Assembly (NCBI GenBank): GCA_902556505.1
Contig: CACDWM010000005.1
Coordinates: 1-64,000 of the forward strand
Direction: 5' to 3'
Length of the DNA stretch: 64,000 nucleotides
Origin: an uncultured Pelagibacteraceae bacterium
GTDB lineage: Bacteria; Pseudomonadota; Alphaproteobacteria; Pelagibacterales; Pelagibacteraceae
Shown in pieces: positions 44,484 through 53,776 of the stretch. Position numbers and translations under genes: made by a program. Positions within the stretch are counted from its first letter, which is position 1, and every line of letters starts with the position of its first letter. The notes under the pieces are model-generated. The model saw nothing but the letters and a program-made list of their open reading frames with translations. It did not search any database and was not told the DNA's origin.

Positions 44484-45059
44484 TTATTTTTTTTCTGTAG
44501 AGCTTTCTGATTTTTGTTCTTCTTTAGGAGCCTCTGCTGCTGGAGCCACCTCTTCTTTAGGTGCTGCTTCTGCTTTAGGAGCTTGTTCTTTAGGTGCTGC
44601 TTCTGCTTTAGGGGCTTCTTCTTTTAGTGCTTCTACTGCAGGAGCTACATTTTCCTCTGTAACTGTTTCTGGTTTTGCTTCAATATCAATACCAATTTTT
44701 TTTCTAATTTTTTCTGCAATTCTTGCTGATTTACCAGTTCTATCTCTTAGATAATAAAGTTTTGCTCTTCTTACTTTACCTGATCTAATAACCTTAATTG
44801 AATCAATTAAAGTTCCAAATAAAGGAAAAGTTCTCTCAACACCTTCTCCAAAGGAAATTTTTCTAACCGTAAAAGATGAGTTTAGGTCTCTGCTTTTTTT
44901 AGCAATACATACTCCCTCAAAATATTGAATTCTCTCTTTTTTACCCTCGGTAATTCTCACACCAACCTTAACAACATCTCCAGGATAAAATTCTGGAATT
45001 TTTTTCTCTGAAAGAATTTTGTTAACGTTATGTTGGTTTATTTCTTCAATTGTTTTCAT
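44484..45059 (-). CDS. rplS: 50S ribosomal protein L19 with a long low-complexity C-terminal tail
   Basis: A 191-residue protein; residues 1 to about 125 are a normal L19 ([47 protein letters not shown]). Residues 127-191 are a repetitive Ala/Pro/Lys/Glu tail (units such as [11 protein letters not shown]). Typical L19 is 115-125 aa. ATG at 45059 is chosen over a TTG 15 bases upstream. The tail resembles that of rpsP two genes upstream. Confidence 0.95.
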   Translation of the reverse strand: MKTIEEINQHNVNKILSEKKIPEFYPGDVVKVGVRITEGKKERIQYFEGVCIAKKSRDLNSSFTVRKISFGEGVERTFPLFGTLIDSIKVIRSGKVRRAKLYYLRDRTGKSARIAEKIRKKIGIDIEAKPETVTEENVAPAVEALKEEAPKAEAAPKEQAPKAEAAPKEEVAPAAEAPKEEQKSESSTEKK

Positions 45060-45075
45060 GTTAATATTTATCAAG

Positions 45076-45762
45076 TTAATTCTTCTTATATTTTTCCCAT
45101 AAATCTGGTCTTCGGTCGCGTGTTATAGCCTCAGATTGAGATAAACGCCAGTGTTTAATTTTATTATGATCACCTGATAATAGTACGTCTGGCACAGCTT
45201 TTTCCTCCCAAATTTGAGGTTTTGTATACTGAGGGTACTCTAGAAGACCATTTTCAAAGGTTTCATCTAATTTAGAGTTTTCATTTCCTAATACACCTGG
45301 CAGCAATCTTAAAATACTATCTATAACTACATATGCTGCTGACTCCCCGCCTGACAAAACATAATCTCCAATACTAATTTCCTCAATATTTCTTGTTGAA
45401 AGTATTCTTTCGTCCACACCTTCAAAATGACCACAAATTAAAGACAGAGATTTTTCATTAGCTAGCTCTTTTGCTAAATTTTGATCAAATTTTTTTCCTT
45501 TTGGCGATAAGTATAAAATTCTCTCACTTTCATTTTTGTTTTCATCTAAAGACTTTGCAAGAACATCTGCTTTTAACAACATCCCTGAACCACCCCCATA
45601 AGGTGTATCATCTACTGTTTTATGTTTGTCGTCAGCTGCATCTCTTATGTTTACAACTTTAAGTTTCCATAAATTATTTGATAAAGCTTTTCCATAAAGT
45701 CCTTTAGATAAAGGACCAGGGAAAATCTCTGGATACAGTGTAAATACTTGAGCTTGCCACAT
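45076..45762 (-). CDS. trmD: tRNA (guanine-N1)-methyltransferase
   Basis: A 228-residue SPOUT methyltransferase with [52 protein letters not shown] and a C-terminal Arg-rich end. It methylates G37 of tRNAs, preventing frameshifting. The gene rimM, normally between rpsP and trmD, is not here. Confidence 0.97.
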   Translation of the reverse strand: MWQAQVFTLYPEIFPGPLSKGLYGKALSNNLWKLKVVNIRDAADDKHKTVDDTPYGGGSGMLLKADVLAKSLDENKNESERILYLSPKGKKFDQNLAKELANEKSLSLICGHFEGVDERILSTRNIEEISIGDYVLSGGESAAYVVIDSILRLLPGVLGNENSKLDETFENGLLEYPQYTKPQIWEEKAVPDVLLSGDHNKIKHWRLSQSEAITRDRRPDLWEKYKKN

Positions 45763-45776
45763 AAATAATCTTTAAA

Positions 45777-46220
45777 TTATTTTTTTTCCTCTGCTGGAGC
45801 TTCTGCTTTAGGAGCTGCTTCCTTAGGAGCTTCTGCTGCTGGAGCTTCTGCTGCTGGAGCTGCTTCTGCTTTTGGAGCTTCTGCTTTAGGAGCTTCTTTA
45901 TTATCCTCTTCTTTTTTATTTCTCTCTTTTTTTGGCACTGCTTTATTTGGATTATTTCCATTTGCAGGCATAGGCATTAGTTCGTTCTCACCTAAAATTC
46001 TTGCTACTCTAGTTGTTGGTTGAGCTCCTTGACCAAGCCAATATTTAATTCTCTCAGCTTCTAGGCCCACTCTTTCTTTTTTCTCTTTTGGTAATAGAGG
46101 ATTAAAGAAACCAACCTTTTCTATAAATCTTCCATCTCTTGCAAAACGACTGTCAGCAACAACAACTTTATAAACAGGACGTTTTTTTGTTCCACCTCTT
46201 GATAATCTTAATTTTAACAT
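45777..46220 (-). CDS. rpsP: 30S ribosomal protein S16 with low-complexity C-terminal tail
   Basis: A 147-residue protein; residues 1 to about 85 are a normal S16 ([25 protein letters not shown]-type start, FYNP-like [13 protein letters not shown]). Residues from about 90 on are a Lys/Glu then Ala/Pro/Lys/Glu tail of about 60 residues. Placed 13 bases after ffh. Confidence 0.95.
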   Translation of the reverse strand: MLKLRLSRGGTKKRPVYKVVVADSRFARDGRFIEKVGFFNPLLPKEKKERVGLEAERIKYWLGQGAQPTTRVARILGENELMPMPANGNNPNKAVPKKERNKKEEDNKEAPKAEAPKAEAAPAAEAPAAEAPKEAAPKAEAPAEEKK

Positions 46221-46233
46221 TTCTTCTCCTTTT

Positions 46234-47592
46234 TTACTTTAATTGGTTAAATAGCTCTGGCGGTATACCTTTATCAGACATACCTTTCAGATTTCCTTTT
46301 GACATCTTTTTCATCATTTCAGACATCATTTTAAATTGCTTAAGCAATTTATTGATAGTGGCCGGATCTGTGCCAGAGCCATTAGCAATTCTTTTTTTTC
46401 TAGAACCATCAATTATTTTTGGGTTCTCTCTCTCTTTTTTTGTCATTGATAAAATAATAGCTTCATTTTTAGTAATTATACTTTCATCAATTCCTGCTGA
46501 ATCCATTTGAGATTTAATTTTAGAAACTCCTGGCATAAAAGACATAATTCCCTCAATACCGCCCATTTTTTTCATTTGTCTTAATTGAGATAAATAATTT
46601 TCCATAGAGAATTGACCTTTTTTTAAATCTTCCTCGGCTTTTTTAAGATTTTCTTCTCCTAAATCTTGAGCCGCTTTTTCTACAAGAGATACGATATCCC
46701 CCATTCCAAGTATTCTGTTTGCAATTCTATCTGGATGGAATACTTCAATATTATCTATTTTTTCTCCTATCCCTAAAAATTTAATTGGAACGTTTGAAAC
46801 ATATTTCATACTCACTGCAGCTCCACCTCTTGCATCACCATCTGCTCTGGTTAGGATAATTCCAGATAAATTAACTGTATTTTTAAATTCTTTTGCCACT
46901 GAGGCAGCAACTTGACCTGTTAAAGAGTCTGCAACTAAGAAAGTTTCTGTTGGATTAACGACAGCCTCGATTTGCTTAATCTCACTCATCATTTGTAAAT
47001 CGATTTGAGTTCTACCAGCAGTATCAAATAAAATTATTTCAGCTCCATTTAAATTAGCGGCACTTATTGCTCTTCTACAAATATCAGCAGGTTGCTGACC
47101 TTCTATAACAGGTAAAGTTAAAATATTATTTTGTTCTCCTAAAGATCTAAGTTGTTCTTGTGCAGCTGGTCTGTAAATATCTAGACTGACCATCATTACT
47201 TTTTTCTTTTTATTATTTTCTAAAAATTTTGCTAATTTTGCTGTTGTTGTTGTTTTTCCAGAACCTTGTAACCCAACTAACATCATTGGCACAGGCGGTA
47301 CTGCATTTAAGTTTATCTCATTATTTGTTGCACCTAATAAGTCTACAAGCTCATCATAAACAATTTTAACAACCATATCCCCAGGAGAGGTAGACCTTAT
47401 TATCTCTTGGCCTAATGCTTTTGGCTTAACTTTTTCAATAAAATCTTTTGCAACATCCAAAGAGACATCTGCTTCAAGTAAGGCTTGCCTAATACCTCTT
47501 AAACCTTCATCTACTTGAGCTTCATCAAGTGAAGGTGCCTTTTTTAGAGAAGAAAAAATTTCTTCAAATTTATTTGTTAAATTTTCAAACAT
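46234..47592 (-). CDS. ffh: Signal recognition particle protein Ffh
   Basis: A 452-residue SRP54 protein: N domain, G domain with GLQGSGKT (107-114), [15 protein letters not shown], and a methionine-rich M domain (about 300-452; e.g. [17 protein letters not shown]) that binds SRP RNA and signal sequences. ATG 47592 is chosen because it gives the canonical [10 protein letters not shown] start; a longer frame runs into the structured leader. First gene of the 26-kb run. Confidence 0.97.
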   Translation of the reverse strand: MFENLTNKFEEIFSSLKKAPSLDEAQVDEGLRGIRQALLEADVSLDVAKDFIEKVKPKALGQEIIRSTSPGDMVVKIVYDELVDLLGATNNEINLNAVPPVPMMLVGLQGSGKTTTTAKLAKFLENNKKKKVMMVSLDIYRPAAQEQLRSLGEQNNILTLPVIEGQQPADICRRAISAANLNGAEIILFDTAGRTQIDLQMMSEIKQIEAVVNPTETFLVADSLTGQVAASVAKEFKNTVNLSGIILTRADGDARGGAAVSMKYVSNVPIKFLGIGEKIDNIEVFHPDRIANRILGMGDIVSLVEKAAQDLGEENLKKAEEDLKKGQFSMENYLSQLRQMKKMGGIEGIMSFMPGVSKIKSQMDSAGIDESIITKNEAIILSMTKKERENPKIIDGSRKKRIANGSGTDPATINKLLKQFKMMSEMMKKMSKGNLKGMSDKGIPPELFNQLK

Positions 47593-47700
47593 ATTTATTA
47601 CGCATAGCAGTAACGCACTAGTGGGCGAACCCTCGCTGACTAGTGTCGATCTCTTTGTTTCCAAAGACACCGCAAAGTTAATGTTTTTGCGGAAACGGCA
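47593..47700 (-). promoter_or_regulatory. Structured 5' leader of ffh with four serial hairpins (candidate regulatory RNA)
   Basis: Read on the minus strand: hairpin 1 (47692-47670) CCGCAAA/TTTGCGG, 7 bp with a 9-base loop; hairpin 2 (47667-47652) TCTTTG/CAAAGA closed by a GAAA tetraloop; hairpin 3 (47645-47616) CACTAGT/ACTAGTG, 7 bp, with a nested GCGA/TCGC stem; hairpin 4 (47613-47598) TTAC/GTAA, ending six bases before the ffh ATG. Stems are perfect, and one has a GNRA loop, so it looks like a functional RNA rather than a plain spacer. The SRP RNA apical signature is not present, so it is not ffs. Confidence 0.7.
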
Positions 47701-47713
47701 TCAACCTATAATA
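47684..47713. promoter_or_regulatory. Divergent promoter region ffh / dapF with palindromic -10
   Basis: AACCTATAATAGAGGTT (47703-47719) is nearly palindromic. On the plus strand it gives a perfect -10 TATAAT (47707-47712) for dapF, with a weak -35 TTTTTG (47684-47689) at 17 bases. On the minus strand it gives TATTAT (47713-47708) for ffh with a weak -35. The two promoters therefore overlap. Confidence 0.5.
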
Positions 47714-47752
47714 GAGGTTCAAAAAGTCAATAAATAAGTTAAATATCTATAT

Positions 47753-48577
47753 ATGGATATTAAAGCTTTTAAAATGAATGGTTTAGGTAATGATTTCGTC
47801 ATAATAGATAATAGGCAAACAATTACAAATTTGACAAAAGAGCAAATAATAAAGATTTGTGACAGAAATTTTATTGGTTGTGACCAACTAATAGTGATTA
47901 AAAAAAATGATATTTCAGATGCTTCACTAGAATTTTATAATTCAGATGGAGGAATGTCTGGTGCATGTGGAAATGGTACAAGATGTATTGCTGATTTATT
48001 AGGCAAAGAAAATAACAAAAAAGAAATTTTCTTAACAACTTTATCTGGCAAATTAAAATCAAATATTGTTGGAGAAAAAATGGTTTCTACACAAATAGGT
48101 GTTGCAAAAACAAAATGGGATGAGATTCCATTGTCTAAAGAATTAAATACGAATAATTTAGGAATTAAAATTAATGACAAAAATAATAACGAATTTTCTG
48201 GTGGAACTGCTGTTAATGTTGGAAACCCACATGTAGTTTTTTTTGTTGATAATAACGAAAATTTTGAAATTGAAAAAATTGGACCAAGGATTGAAACCCA
48301 CTCACTATTTCCAGAAAAATGTAATGTTACTTTAGCAACTGTTGTTAACAAAGAATTGATAAAAGTTAGAGTGTGGGAAAGAGGAGCTGGGCTTACCAAA
48401 GCTTGTGGAACTGCAGCTTGCGCAACAGCTTTTGCCGCAAAACAAAACGGACTGGTAAATGATAAAGTGGATATTGAATTTTCTACAGGTAGATTGACAA
48501 TTTCAATTGATGAAAACAATAGTATTCATATGAAAGGACCAGTTTCAGATATTGAGGAGATAAATTTTAAAATTTAA
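47753..48577 (+). CDS. dapF: Diaminopimelate epimerase
   Basis: A 274-residue epimerase with KMNGLGNDF at the N-terminus, the two catalytic cysteines C72 (SGACGNGTRC) and C218 (KACGTAAC), and NVGNPHVVFFV. It converts LL-DAP to meso-DAP for peptidoglycan and lysine. Its stop overlaps the ftsY start by one base. Confidence 0.96.
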   Translation: MDIKAFKMNGLGNDFVIIDNRQTITNLTKEQIIKICDRNFIGCDQLIVIKKNDISDASLEFYNSDGGMSGACGNGTRCIADLLGKENNKKEIFLTTLSGKLKSNIVGEKMVSTQIGVAKTKWDEIPLSKELNTNNLGIKINDKNNNEFSGGTAVNVGNPHVVFFVDNNENFEIEKIGPRIETHSLFPEKCNVTLATVVNKELIKVRVWERGAGLTKACGTAACATAFAAKQNGLVNDKVDIEFSTGRLTISIDENNSIHMKGPVSDIEEINFKI

Positions 48578-49494
48578 TGGGAATTTTTGAAAAATTTAAA
48601 TCAGGTTTTAAAAAAAGTGCCTCAGCTTTTACAACTGGTTTAAGAGATATAGTTGTAAAAAAAGAGATTGATGACAAAACACTAGACAAAATTGAAGATT
48701 ACTTAATTCAATCCGATGTTGGTATTGTTTCGGCTTCAGAAATAAGAGAAATAATTTCTCAAACAAAAATTGATCCCAATAAAGATTTAACCGACGAAAT
48801 AAACAATATTTTAAAAAATTATATTATTTCAATTATGAAACCTTTAGAAAATATTGAATTCTTCAAAAAAAAAGAAAAATTAAATGCAACATTAATTTCA
48901 GGTGTCAATGGTGTTGGAAAGACAACTACTATTGGAAAAATAAGCAAAATATTAAAGGGTAATGGAAACAAGGTAATGCTAGCTGCATCAGATACTTTTA
49001 GAGCAGCAGCTATTGAACAACTAGAAAATTGGGCAAACAAAGTTGATGTTCAAATTACAAAATCATCTCAAGGTTCTGATCCTGCATCAGTCGCTTATAA
49101 GGCTATTGAACAGGCATTAAATAATGATTTCAATCAAGTTTTAATCGATACAGCTGGGAGATTACAAAATAAAAAAAATTTGATGGAAGAATATAAAAAA
49201 ATTGCAAACGTTACTAAAAAAATTGATCCTGATGCTCCACATGATGTTATTTTAGTTTTGGATGCAACTTCTGGCCAAAATGTAATTAATCAAGTTGAAG
49301 AATTTAACAAAATTATTCCGATAACTGGTCTTATTATGACAAAATTAGATGGGACAGCAAAAGGAGGTATTCTTTTAGCTGTTGCTAAAAAATATAAACT
49401 ACCAATTATTGCACTTGGATTAGGTGAAAAAGAAGATGATTTACAAATTTTTGAGGCCGAAAAATTCGCAGAGGCATTTACTCAAATTAATTAA
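48577..49494 (+). CDS. ftsY: Signal recognition particle receptor FtsY
   Basis: A 305-residue NG-domain GTPase: GVNGVGKTT (109-117), DTFRAAAIEQL, DTAGRLQNKKNLMEE, TKLDGTAKGG, GLGEKEDDLQIF. The acidic A domain of E. coli FtsY is missing; membrane attachment would rely on the N-terminal amphipathic segment GIFEKFKSGFKKSA. It binds Ffh, which is encoded divergently only two genes away. Confidence 0.96.
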   Translation: MGIFEKFKSGFKKSASAFTTGLRDIVVKKEIDDKTLDKIEDYLIQSDVGIVSASEIREIISQTKIDPNKDLTDEINNILKNYIISIMKPLENIEFFKKKEKLNATLISGVNGVGKTTTIGKISKILKGNGNKVMLAASDTFRAAAIEQLENWANKVDVQITKSSQGSDPASVAYKAIEQALNNDFNQVLIDTAGRLQNKKNLMEEYKKIANVTKKIDPDAPHDVILVLDATSGQNVINQVEEFNKIIPITGLIMTKLDGTAKGGILLAVAKKYKLPIIALGLGEKEDDLQIFEAEKFAEAFTQIN

Positions 49495-50050
49495 TTAAGG
49501 TACTTGAAATTAAAGGTTTATAAAAACTACATTTGTAGTGTTCTTTAAATTCATAATGTCCACAATTTTTGGCTATCGAAGAAATAATAAAATCAAATTT
49601 TCCATTTACAGGATAAAGCTCTAGTTTTTTCTCAATTATATCAAATTTAAAATTAGCTTTTAAACTTTTTACAGCACTAATCATCACTAAAGTTTTATTA
49701 TCTTTTAAAAGATAATATGCAAAATCATCTGGAAAAACTGGAAAATCATATTCCTGTAAATAATATTTTGCAGTTTTGGGAAACCATTCATAAGAAATCA
49801 ATGGCAAAGACTCTTTCGTTTTATAGTTATAAATATAAAGATCTTTTGGAAAATCATTAATATAATTTGAATTTTCTCCTCGAGCTAAGACAGCTTTTTC
49901 ACGGGTTTTAAAATATAATGCAAAATTTTCATCGTGTGAATTCATTTGATCAATATGAAAAAGGCTGTCTACAGATGCTAAATTTTCTTTGGCATTTGAT
50001 AAATTATTTAAAGAAAACAAGATAATAAAAAATAAGAAAAAATTTTTCAT
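49487..50050 (-). CDS. Secreted protein of unknown function
   Basis: A 187-residue protein with a clear signal peptide (MKNFFLFFIILFSLNNLSNA, cleavage likely after residue 20). Mature part is rich in aromatic residues; two cysteines near the C-terminus (NCGHYEF.., KCSFYK) may form a disulfide. No family is recognised. Its stop overlaps the ftsY stop by 8 bases on the opposite strand. It is followed upstream by two genes of similar direction, with a 48-base gap. Confidence 0.7.
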   Translation of the reverse strand: MKNFFLFFIILFSLNNLSNAKENLASVDSLFHIDQMNSHDENFALYFKTREKAVLARGENSNYINDFPKDLYIYNYKTKESLPLISYEWFPKTAKYYLQEYDFPVFPDDFAYYLLKDNKTLVMISAVKSLKANFKFDIIEKKLELYPVNGKFDFIISSIAKNCGHYEFKEHYKCSFYKPLISSTLIN

Positions 50051-50098
50051 AAATTAACCTAAAAAAAAAATTTGAATTATCTTTGTTTAGATTATGGC

Positions 50099-50917
50099 TT
50101 AATTTAAACTATCAACAAATAATTTAAGAGCTAATACAAGTTTATCATCATATTCCATCATATGATCGTCATATTTTGTAAAATATGAATATTTAGGTTC
50201 ACTTGCTAAATTAAAAATTTTTTTACCCATCCAAAATGGAACTATTTGGTCAGCCTCACCGTGCATTACTAATACTGGAATATTAATATTTTTAATTTTT
50301 TCATTATTTTCATACTTATCTTTTAAAATTAAACCTACTGGAATATATGGATAAAAATTTTTCGCAGCCTCTATCATTGATGTGAAGGGCGTTTCTAATA
50401 TTAATCCTGCAAAATTTTTATTCTGAGTAATTTCAGTAGCAATGCCAGTTCCTAATGACTCTCCATAAATAATTATATCTTCTTCATTTAGACCTTTTTC
50501 TTTAAGCCAGTTTATTGCACTAGCACCATCTGTATAAAGACCCTCCTCACTTGGTTTTCCTTTATTGCCACTAAACCCTCTCCATGCAATAATTAAAAAA
50601 TTAACATCCATGTCTTTAAAATGATTTAACTTATGGATTCTGTTTTCAAGTGTCCCTGCATTTCCGTGAAAATAAACTATTGTTTTATAACTTTTTAAAT
50701 TTTTATTATGAAACCAGCCTAAAAGATTAATATTATCAGTTGTTTTGATGGTAACTTTTTCAATGTTAACTTCTAAATTATCTCCAGAATAATTATTCTC
50801 ATCAGGATGATACATTAAATTTCTTTGAAAAAAGAATAAGAAAATTAAAACGATTAAGTAAATAGCTACAATACCAATAAATAATTCCAAAAAAAAATTC
50901 CTACGTTTTATTTTCAT
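50099..50917 (-). CDS. Membrane-anchored alpha/beta hydrolase (Bem46/ABHD13-like)
   Basis: A 272-residue protein with an N-terminal membrane helix (ELFIGIVAIYLIVLIFLFFF) and a hydrolase domain: FHGNAGTLENR (HGN oxyanion), RGFSGNKGKPSEEGLYTD, nucleophile S154 in YGESLGTG, acid in HGEADQIVP, and histidine in DDHMM. Substrates of the family are poorly known. Its start overlaps the MFS gene by 17 bases, so they are coupled. Confidence 0.8.
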   Translation of the reverse strand: MKIKRRNFFLELFIGIVAIYLIVLIFLFFFQRNLMYHPDENNYSGDNLEVNIEKVTIKTTDNINLLGWFHNKNLKSYKTIVYFHGNAGTLENRIHKLNHFKDMDVNFLIIAWRGFSGNKGKPSEEGLYTDGASAINWLKEKGLNEEDIIIYGESLGTGIATEITQNKNFAGLILETPFTSMIEAAKNFYPYIPVGLILKDKYENNEKIKNINIPVLVMHGEADQIVPFWMGKKIFNLASEPKYSYFTKYDDHMMEYDDKLVLALKLFVDSLN

Positions 50918-52124
50918 ATTTTTTTTTATTTAAATAGATAAAAAAAATATAACTTAATACACAAAGAATTAAAAATACAGAAAATGAAATTTTATAACTA
51001 CTTACAATGTCAAATCCTTTATTACTACATATATCAATTACCAATCCTATCCCCCACTGGATAAAAAAAGTTCCAGAAAAAAGAAATACATTAAATGAAG
51101 TAAGAGATTTGCCAGCTAGATTTTTTGAAAAGTTTAGCGCAATTGCTGGCTGAGTTAATGAAATTACAATTGATGTCATTATGTATAAAGTAAATAAAAA
51201 TGCTCCTGCATTATTACCAAGATAAATAATAAGGAATAACGAAAAGTAACTAATTGGCAGGCCCAATTTAATTATTTTAATACTGCTAATACCGTATTCT
51301 GAAATTTTTGGTAAAACATATCCCCAAATAAAATATGAAATCAACATAGTAATATTTATCCAAAATAAACCTGTGGCACTTTGAAGAGGTGTATATCCGG
51401 TAATATTTAACATCCATGGACCAGCCCATAGAGTTTGAATTGCTTGAATTCCTCCATAATTAATGAATGCAAGAGGAATCATGCTTATAAAAAATTTATT
51501 TTTCCATATTTGTCTTAATGACTCTTTTTCAGATTTTGTTGATGTGCTCTCTTTTTTCTCCCAATTAGGAATTAATAAGAAAATTAAAATTATGCTAAAT
51601 AAAATAAGTATAGCTATTAAAATAAAAATCCATCTCCATCCAATATACGGTAATAGTATTTGAACCGGTAAAGTTGACGACACAAATCCAAAATTTGCTA
51701 CCATCAACATCCAAGAATTTGCTCTCTGTTGATATTTTTCTGCAAACCATACTCTATATCCAGTAAGAGGTCCCATCATGCAAGCACTGACACCAATACC
51801 AATAAATATTCTAGATAAAAATAATCCAGTAAAACTTTTTGCAAGTGCAAATGATATTGTTCCAATCAATGCTATTATTAAAAAATAACCAATTACCTTT
51901 TTTGGTCCAATTTTATCTAATAAAAGCCCTACAGGGATTTGCATTATCGAAAAACCAATAAAATATCCTCCTGCCAATAATCCCAGATTTCCTGCAGTTA
52001 GATCAAACTCAGAAGTAAGAACGGGAGTTAAAGTTGCAGTTATAGATCTAACCAGATTAGACAGTAAAAATCCAAAGGCGAAAACACAAAATATGATAAT
52101 GCTTTTATTTACTTTAGTAATCAT
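50901..52124 (-). CDS. MFS transporter of unknown substrate
   Basis: A 407-residue, 12-helix permease. The MFS motif-A equivalent LLLDKIGPKKVIGYFL follows IMQIPVG, and MGPLTGYRVW and RWIFILIAI are characteristic of the NarK/OPA-like lineage. Substrate is not predictable. It is divergent from the ggt-like gene with only 29 bases between the start codons, so shared or overlapping regulation is likely. Confidence 0.8.
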   Translation of the reverse strand: MITKVNKSIIIFCVFAFGFLLSNLVRSITATLTPVLTSEFDLTAGNLGLLAGGYFIGFSIMQIPVGLLLDKIGPKKVIGYFLIIALIGTISFALAKSFTGLFLSRIFIGIGVSACMMGPLTGYRVWFAEKYQQRANSWMLMVANFGFVSSTLPVQILLPYIGWRWIFILIAILILFSIILIFLLIPNWEKKESTSTKSEKESLRQIWKNKFFISMIPLAFINYGGIQAIQTLWAGPWMLNITGYTPLQSATGLFWINITMLISYFIWGYVLPKISEYGISSIKIIKLGLPISYFSLFLIIYLGNNAGAFLFTLYIMTSIVISLTQPAIALNFSKNLAGKSLTSFNVFLFSGTFFIQWGIGLVIDICSNKGFDIVSSYKISFSVFLILCVLSYIFFIYLNKKKYENKT

Positions 52125-52153
52125 TTATAAATTTTTGAGAATTAATCATTACT

Positions 52154-53737
52154 ATGAATAATCAATCAACAAAAGTCAAAGATGCACGTTCTTCAAATGC
52201 AATGGCTGCAACTTCACATCCTTTAGCTACAGAAGAAGCATTGAAAATACTTAAAATGGGAGGAAATGCAGTGGATGCTTCAATTGCTGCCTCGATTGTT
52301 TTATCTGTAGTAGAGCCTAATGCAACGAGTATTGGTGGCGACTGTTTTGCAATAGTTAAAATGGATAACAAGGATGCTGTGTCTTTTAATGGATCAGGTT
52401 TAGCGCCTGAAAAATTAAATTATGATTTTTTTAAGGATAAGCATATTGATAAAATTGGATTAACTAGTCCACATTCAGTCACAATTCCTGGTGCACTGAA
52501 TGCTTGGGAAAAAATTCATAAGGAATTTGGTAAGCTAGATTTTGAACAATTATTTTTAGGTGCAATTAATATAGCAAAGAATGGTCATAGAGTTACAAAA
52601 GTCGTATCAAATGCTTGGAAAAATAGTTTGAATAAAATCAATGGTAATGAAAATTCAAAAAAAATTTTTTTGAAAGATGGTCGTACTTATCAAGAAAATG
52701 AATTAATGAAAAATATTGCTTTAGGAGAAACACTTGAAGCAATTAGCAAAAAAGGAAGTAAAGAATTTTATGAAGGAGAAATTGCAAAAGATATAATTGA
52801 AACTTTAAATGAATTAGGTGGTGTACATACTTTTGAGGATTTTTCAAAACAGAGTACAATAAGATCAGATACAATCAAATCTAATTATAAGGGTGATTTT
52901 ATTCATCAATGCCCTCCCAATGGTCCTGGTGTTACAGTATTGATTATGATGAAATTGTTAGAAAAATTAAATATTCAAAATTATAAATTTAATAGCACAG
53001 AAAGATTCCATCTTGAAGCAGAAGTTACAAAACAAGCTTATAAAGTTAAAGAAACTATTTTAGGCGATCCAAATTTTGTTAACTTTAATTTAGAAGAAAT
53101 TTTAAGTGATAAAAATATTGAGGAAATTTTTAATAAAATTAACTTAAATTCATGCAGTGATGTTGGTGACTTAAATATTCCAGCTCATCCAGAAACAATA
53201 TATTTAACAGTAGTAGATAAAGATTTAAATAGTGTATCAATAATCAATTCTGTTTGTTATGTATTCGGATCAGGTATTACTACAAATAAAAGTGGAATAC
53301 TTTTACATAATAGGGGTACAAATTTCAGAGTAGAAAATGAACATCCAAACTGTATAGCAGGCTTAAAAAGACCGTTACATACTATTATTCCTGGTATGCT
53401 TATTGATAAAAACAACAAAGCAACTTTAAGTTATGGCGTTATGGGAGGCCAATATCAACCAGTGGGACAAGTTCATGTTTTAAATAATATGATTGATTTT
53501 GGAATGGGACCACAAGAAGCTTTGAGTTTTCCAAGAGCTTTTCATTTTAATAATATTTACAAACTAGAAAAAACTGTTGATAAAGAAATTTTAAATGGAC
53601 TCAAAGAAATAGGTCATAATGTAGAATATTTTGATGGTACCCATGGTGGGGGCCAAGCGATAAAAATAAATAGAAGTGAAGGTGATCTCATAGGTGGATC
53701 AGATCCTAGAAAAGATGGGTATGCAAAAGGATATTAA
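52154..53737 (+). CDS. Gamma-glutamyltransferase-family enzyme (Ntn hydrolase), divergent
   Basis: A 527-residue GGT-fold protein: ATSHPLATEEALKILKMGGNAVDASIAA and VVEPNATSIGGDCFAIV are GGT signatures. The autocatalytic Thr348 is in the HPETIYLTVVD segment, equivalent to the usual T-T-H/Y-x-S-V-V-D, but the second Thr and His are replaced by Ile and Tyr. The canonical PLSSMSP oxyanion motif is replaced by RPLHTIIPG. No signal peptide is visible, unlike typical periplasmic GGT. It may process glutathione or gamma-glutamyl peptides, but these substitutions make a different acyl substrate plausible. Confidence 0.85.
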   Translation: MNNQSTKVKDARSSNAMAATSHPLATEEALKILKMGGNAVDASIAASIVLSVVEPNATSIGGDCFAIVKMDNKDAVSFNGSGLAPEKLNYDFFKDKHIDKIGLTSPHSVTIPGALNAWEKIHKEFGKLDFEQLFLGAINIAKNGHRVTKVVSNAWKNSLNKINGNENSKKIFLKDGRTYQENELMKNIALGETLEAISKKGSKEFYEGEIAKDIIETLNELGGVHTFEDFSKQSTIRSDTIKSNYKGDFIHQCPPNGPGVTVLIMMKLLEKLNIQNYKFNSTERFHLEAEVTKQAYKVKETILGDPNFVNFNLEEILSDKNIEEIFNKINLNSCSDVGDLNIPAHPETIYLTVVDKDLNSVSIINSVCYVFGSGITTNKSGILLHNRGTNFRVENEHPNCIAGLKRPLHTIIPGMLIDKNNKATLSYGVMGGQYQPVGQVHVLNNMIDFGMGPQEALSFPRAFHFNNIYKLEKTVDKEILNGLKEIGHNVEYFDGTHGGGQAIKINRSEGDLIGGSDPRKDGYAKGY

Positions 53738-53776
53738 TTCTCATCGAAGAATGATAAAAAAACAAATTCCAAAGAA

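Noticed and set aside
45704-45961. Basic Lys/Gln-rich reading frame in the tail of rpsP
   Set aside because: It is the +1 shadow of the Ala/Pro/Glu tail repeats, without its own start context.
47616-47645. tRNA-like T-arm in the ffh leader (GGTTCGCCC)
   Set aside because: No acceptor stem, anticodon arm or D arm can be built around it; it is better explained as a nested hairpin.
47593-47752. SRP (4.5S) RNA gene next to ffh
   Set aside because: The conserved GGAAGGAAGCAG apical loop is missing on both strands; the hairpins are serial rather than one long rod.
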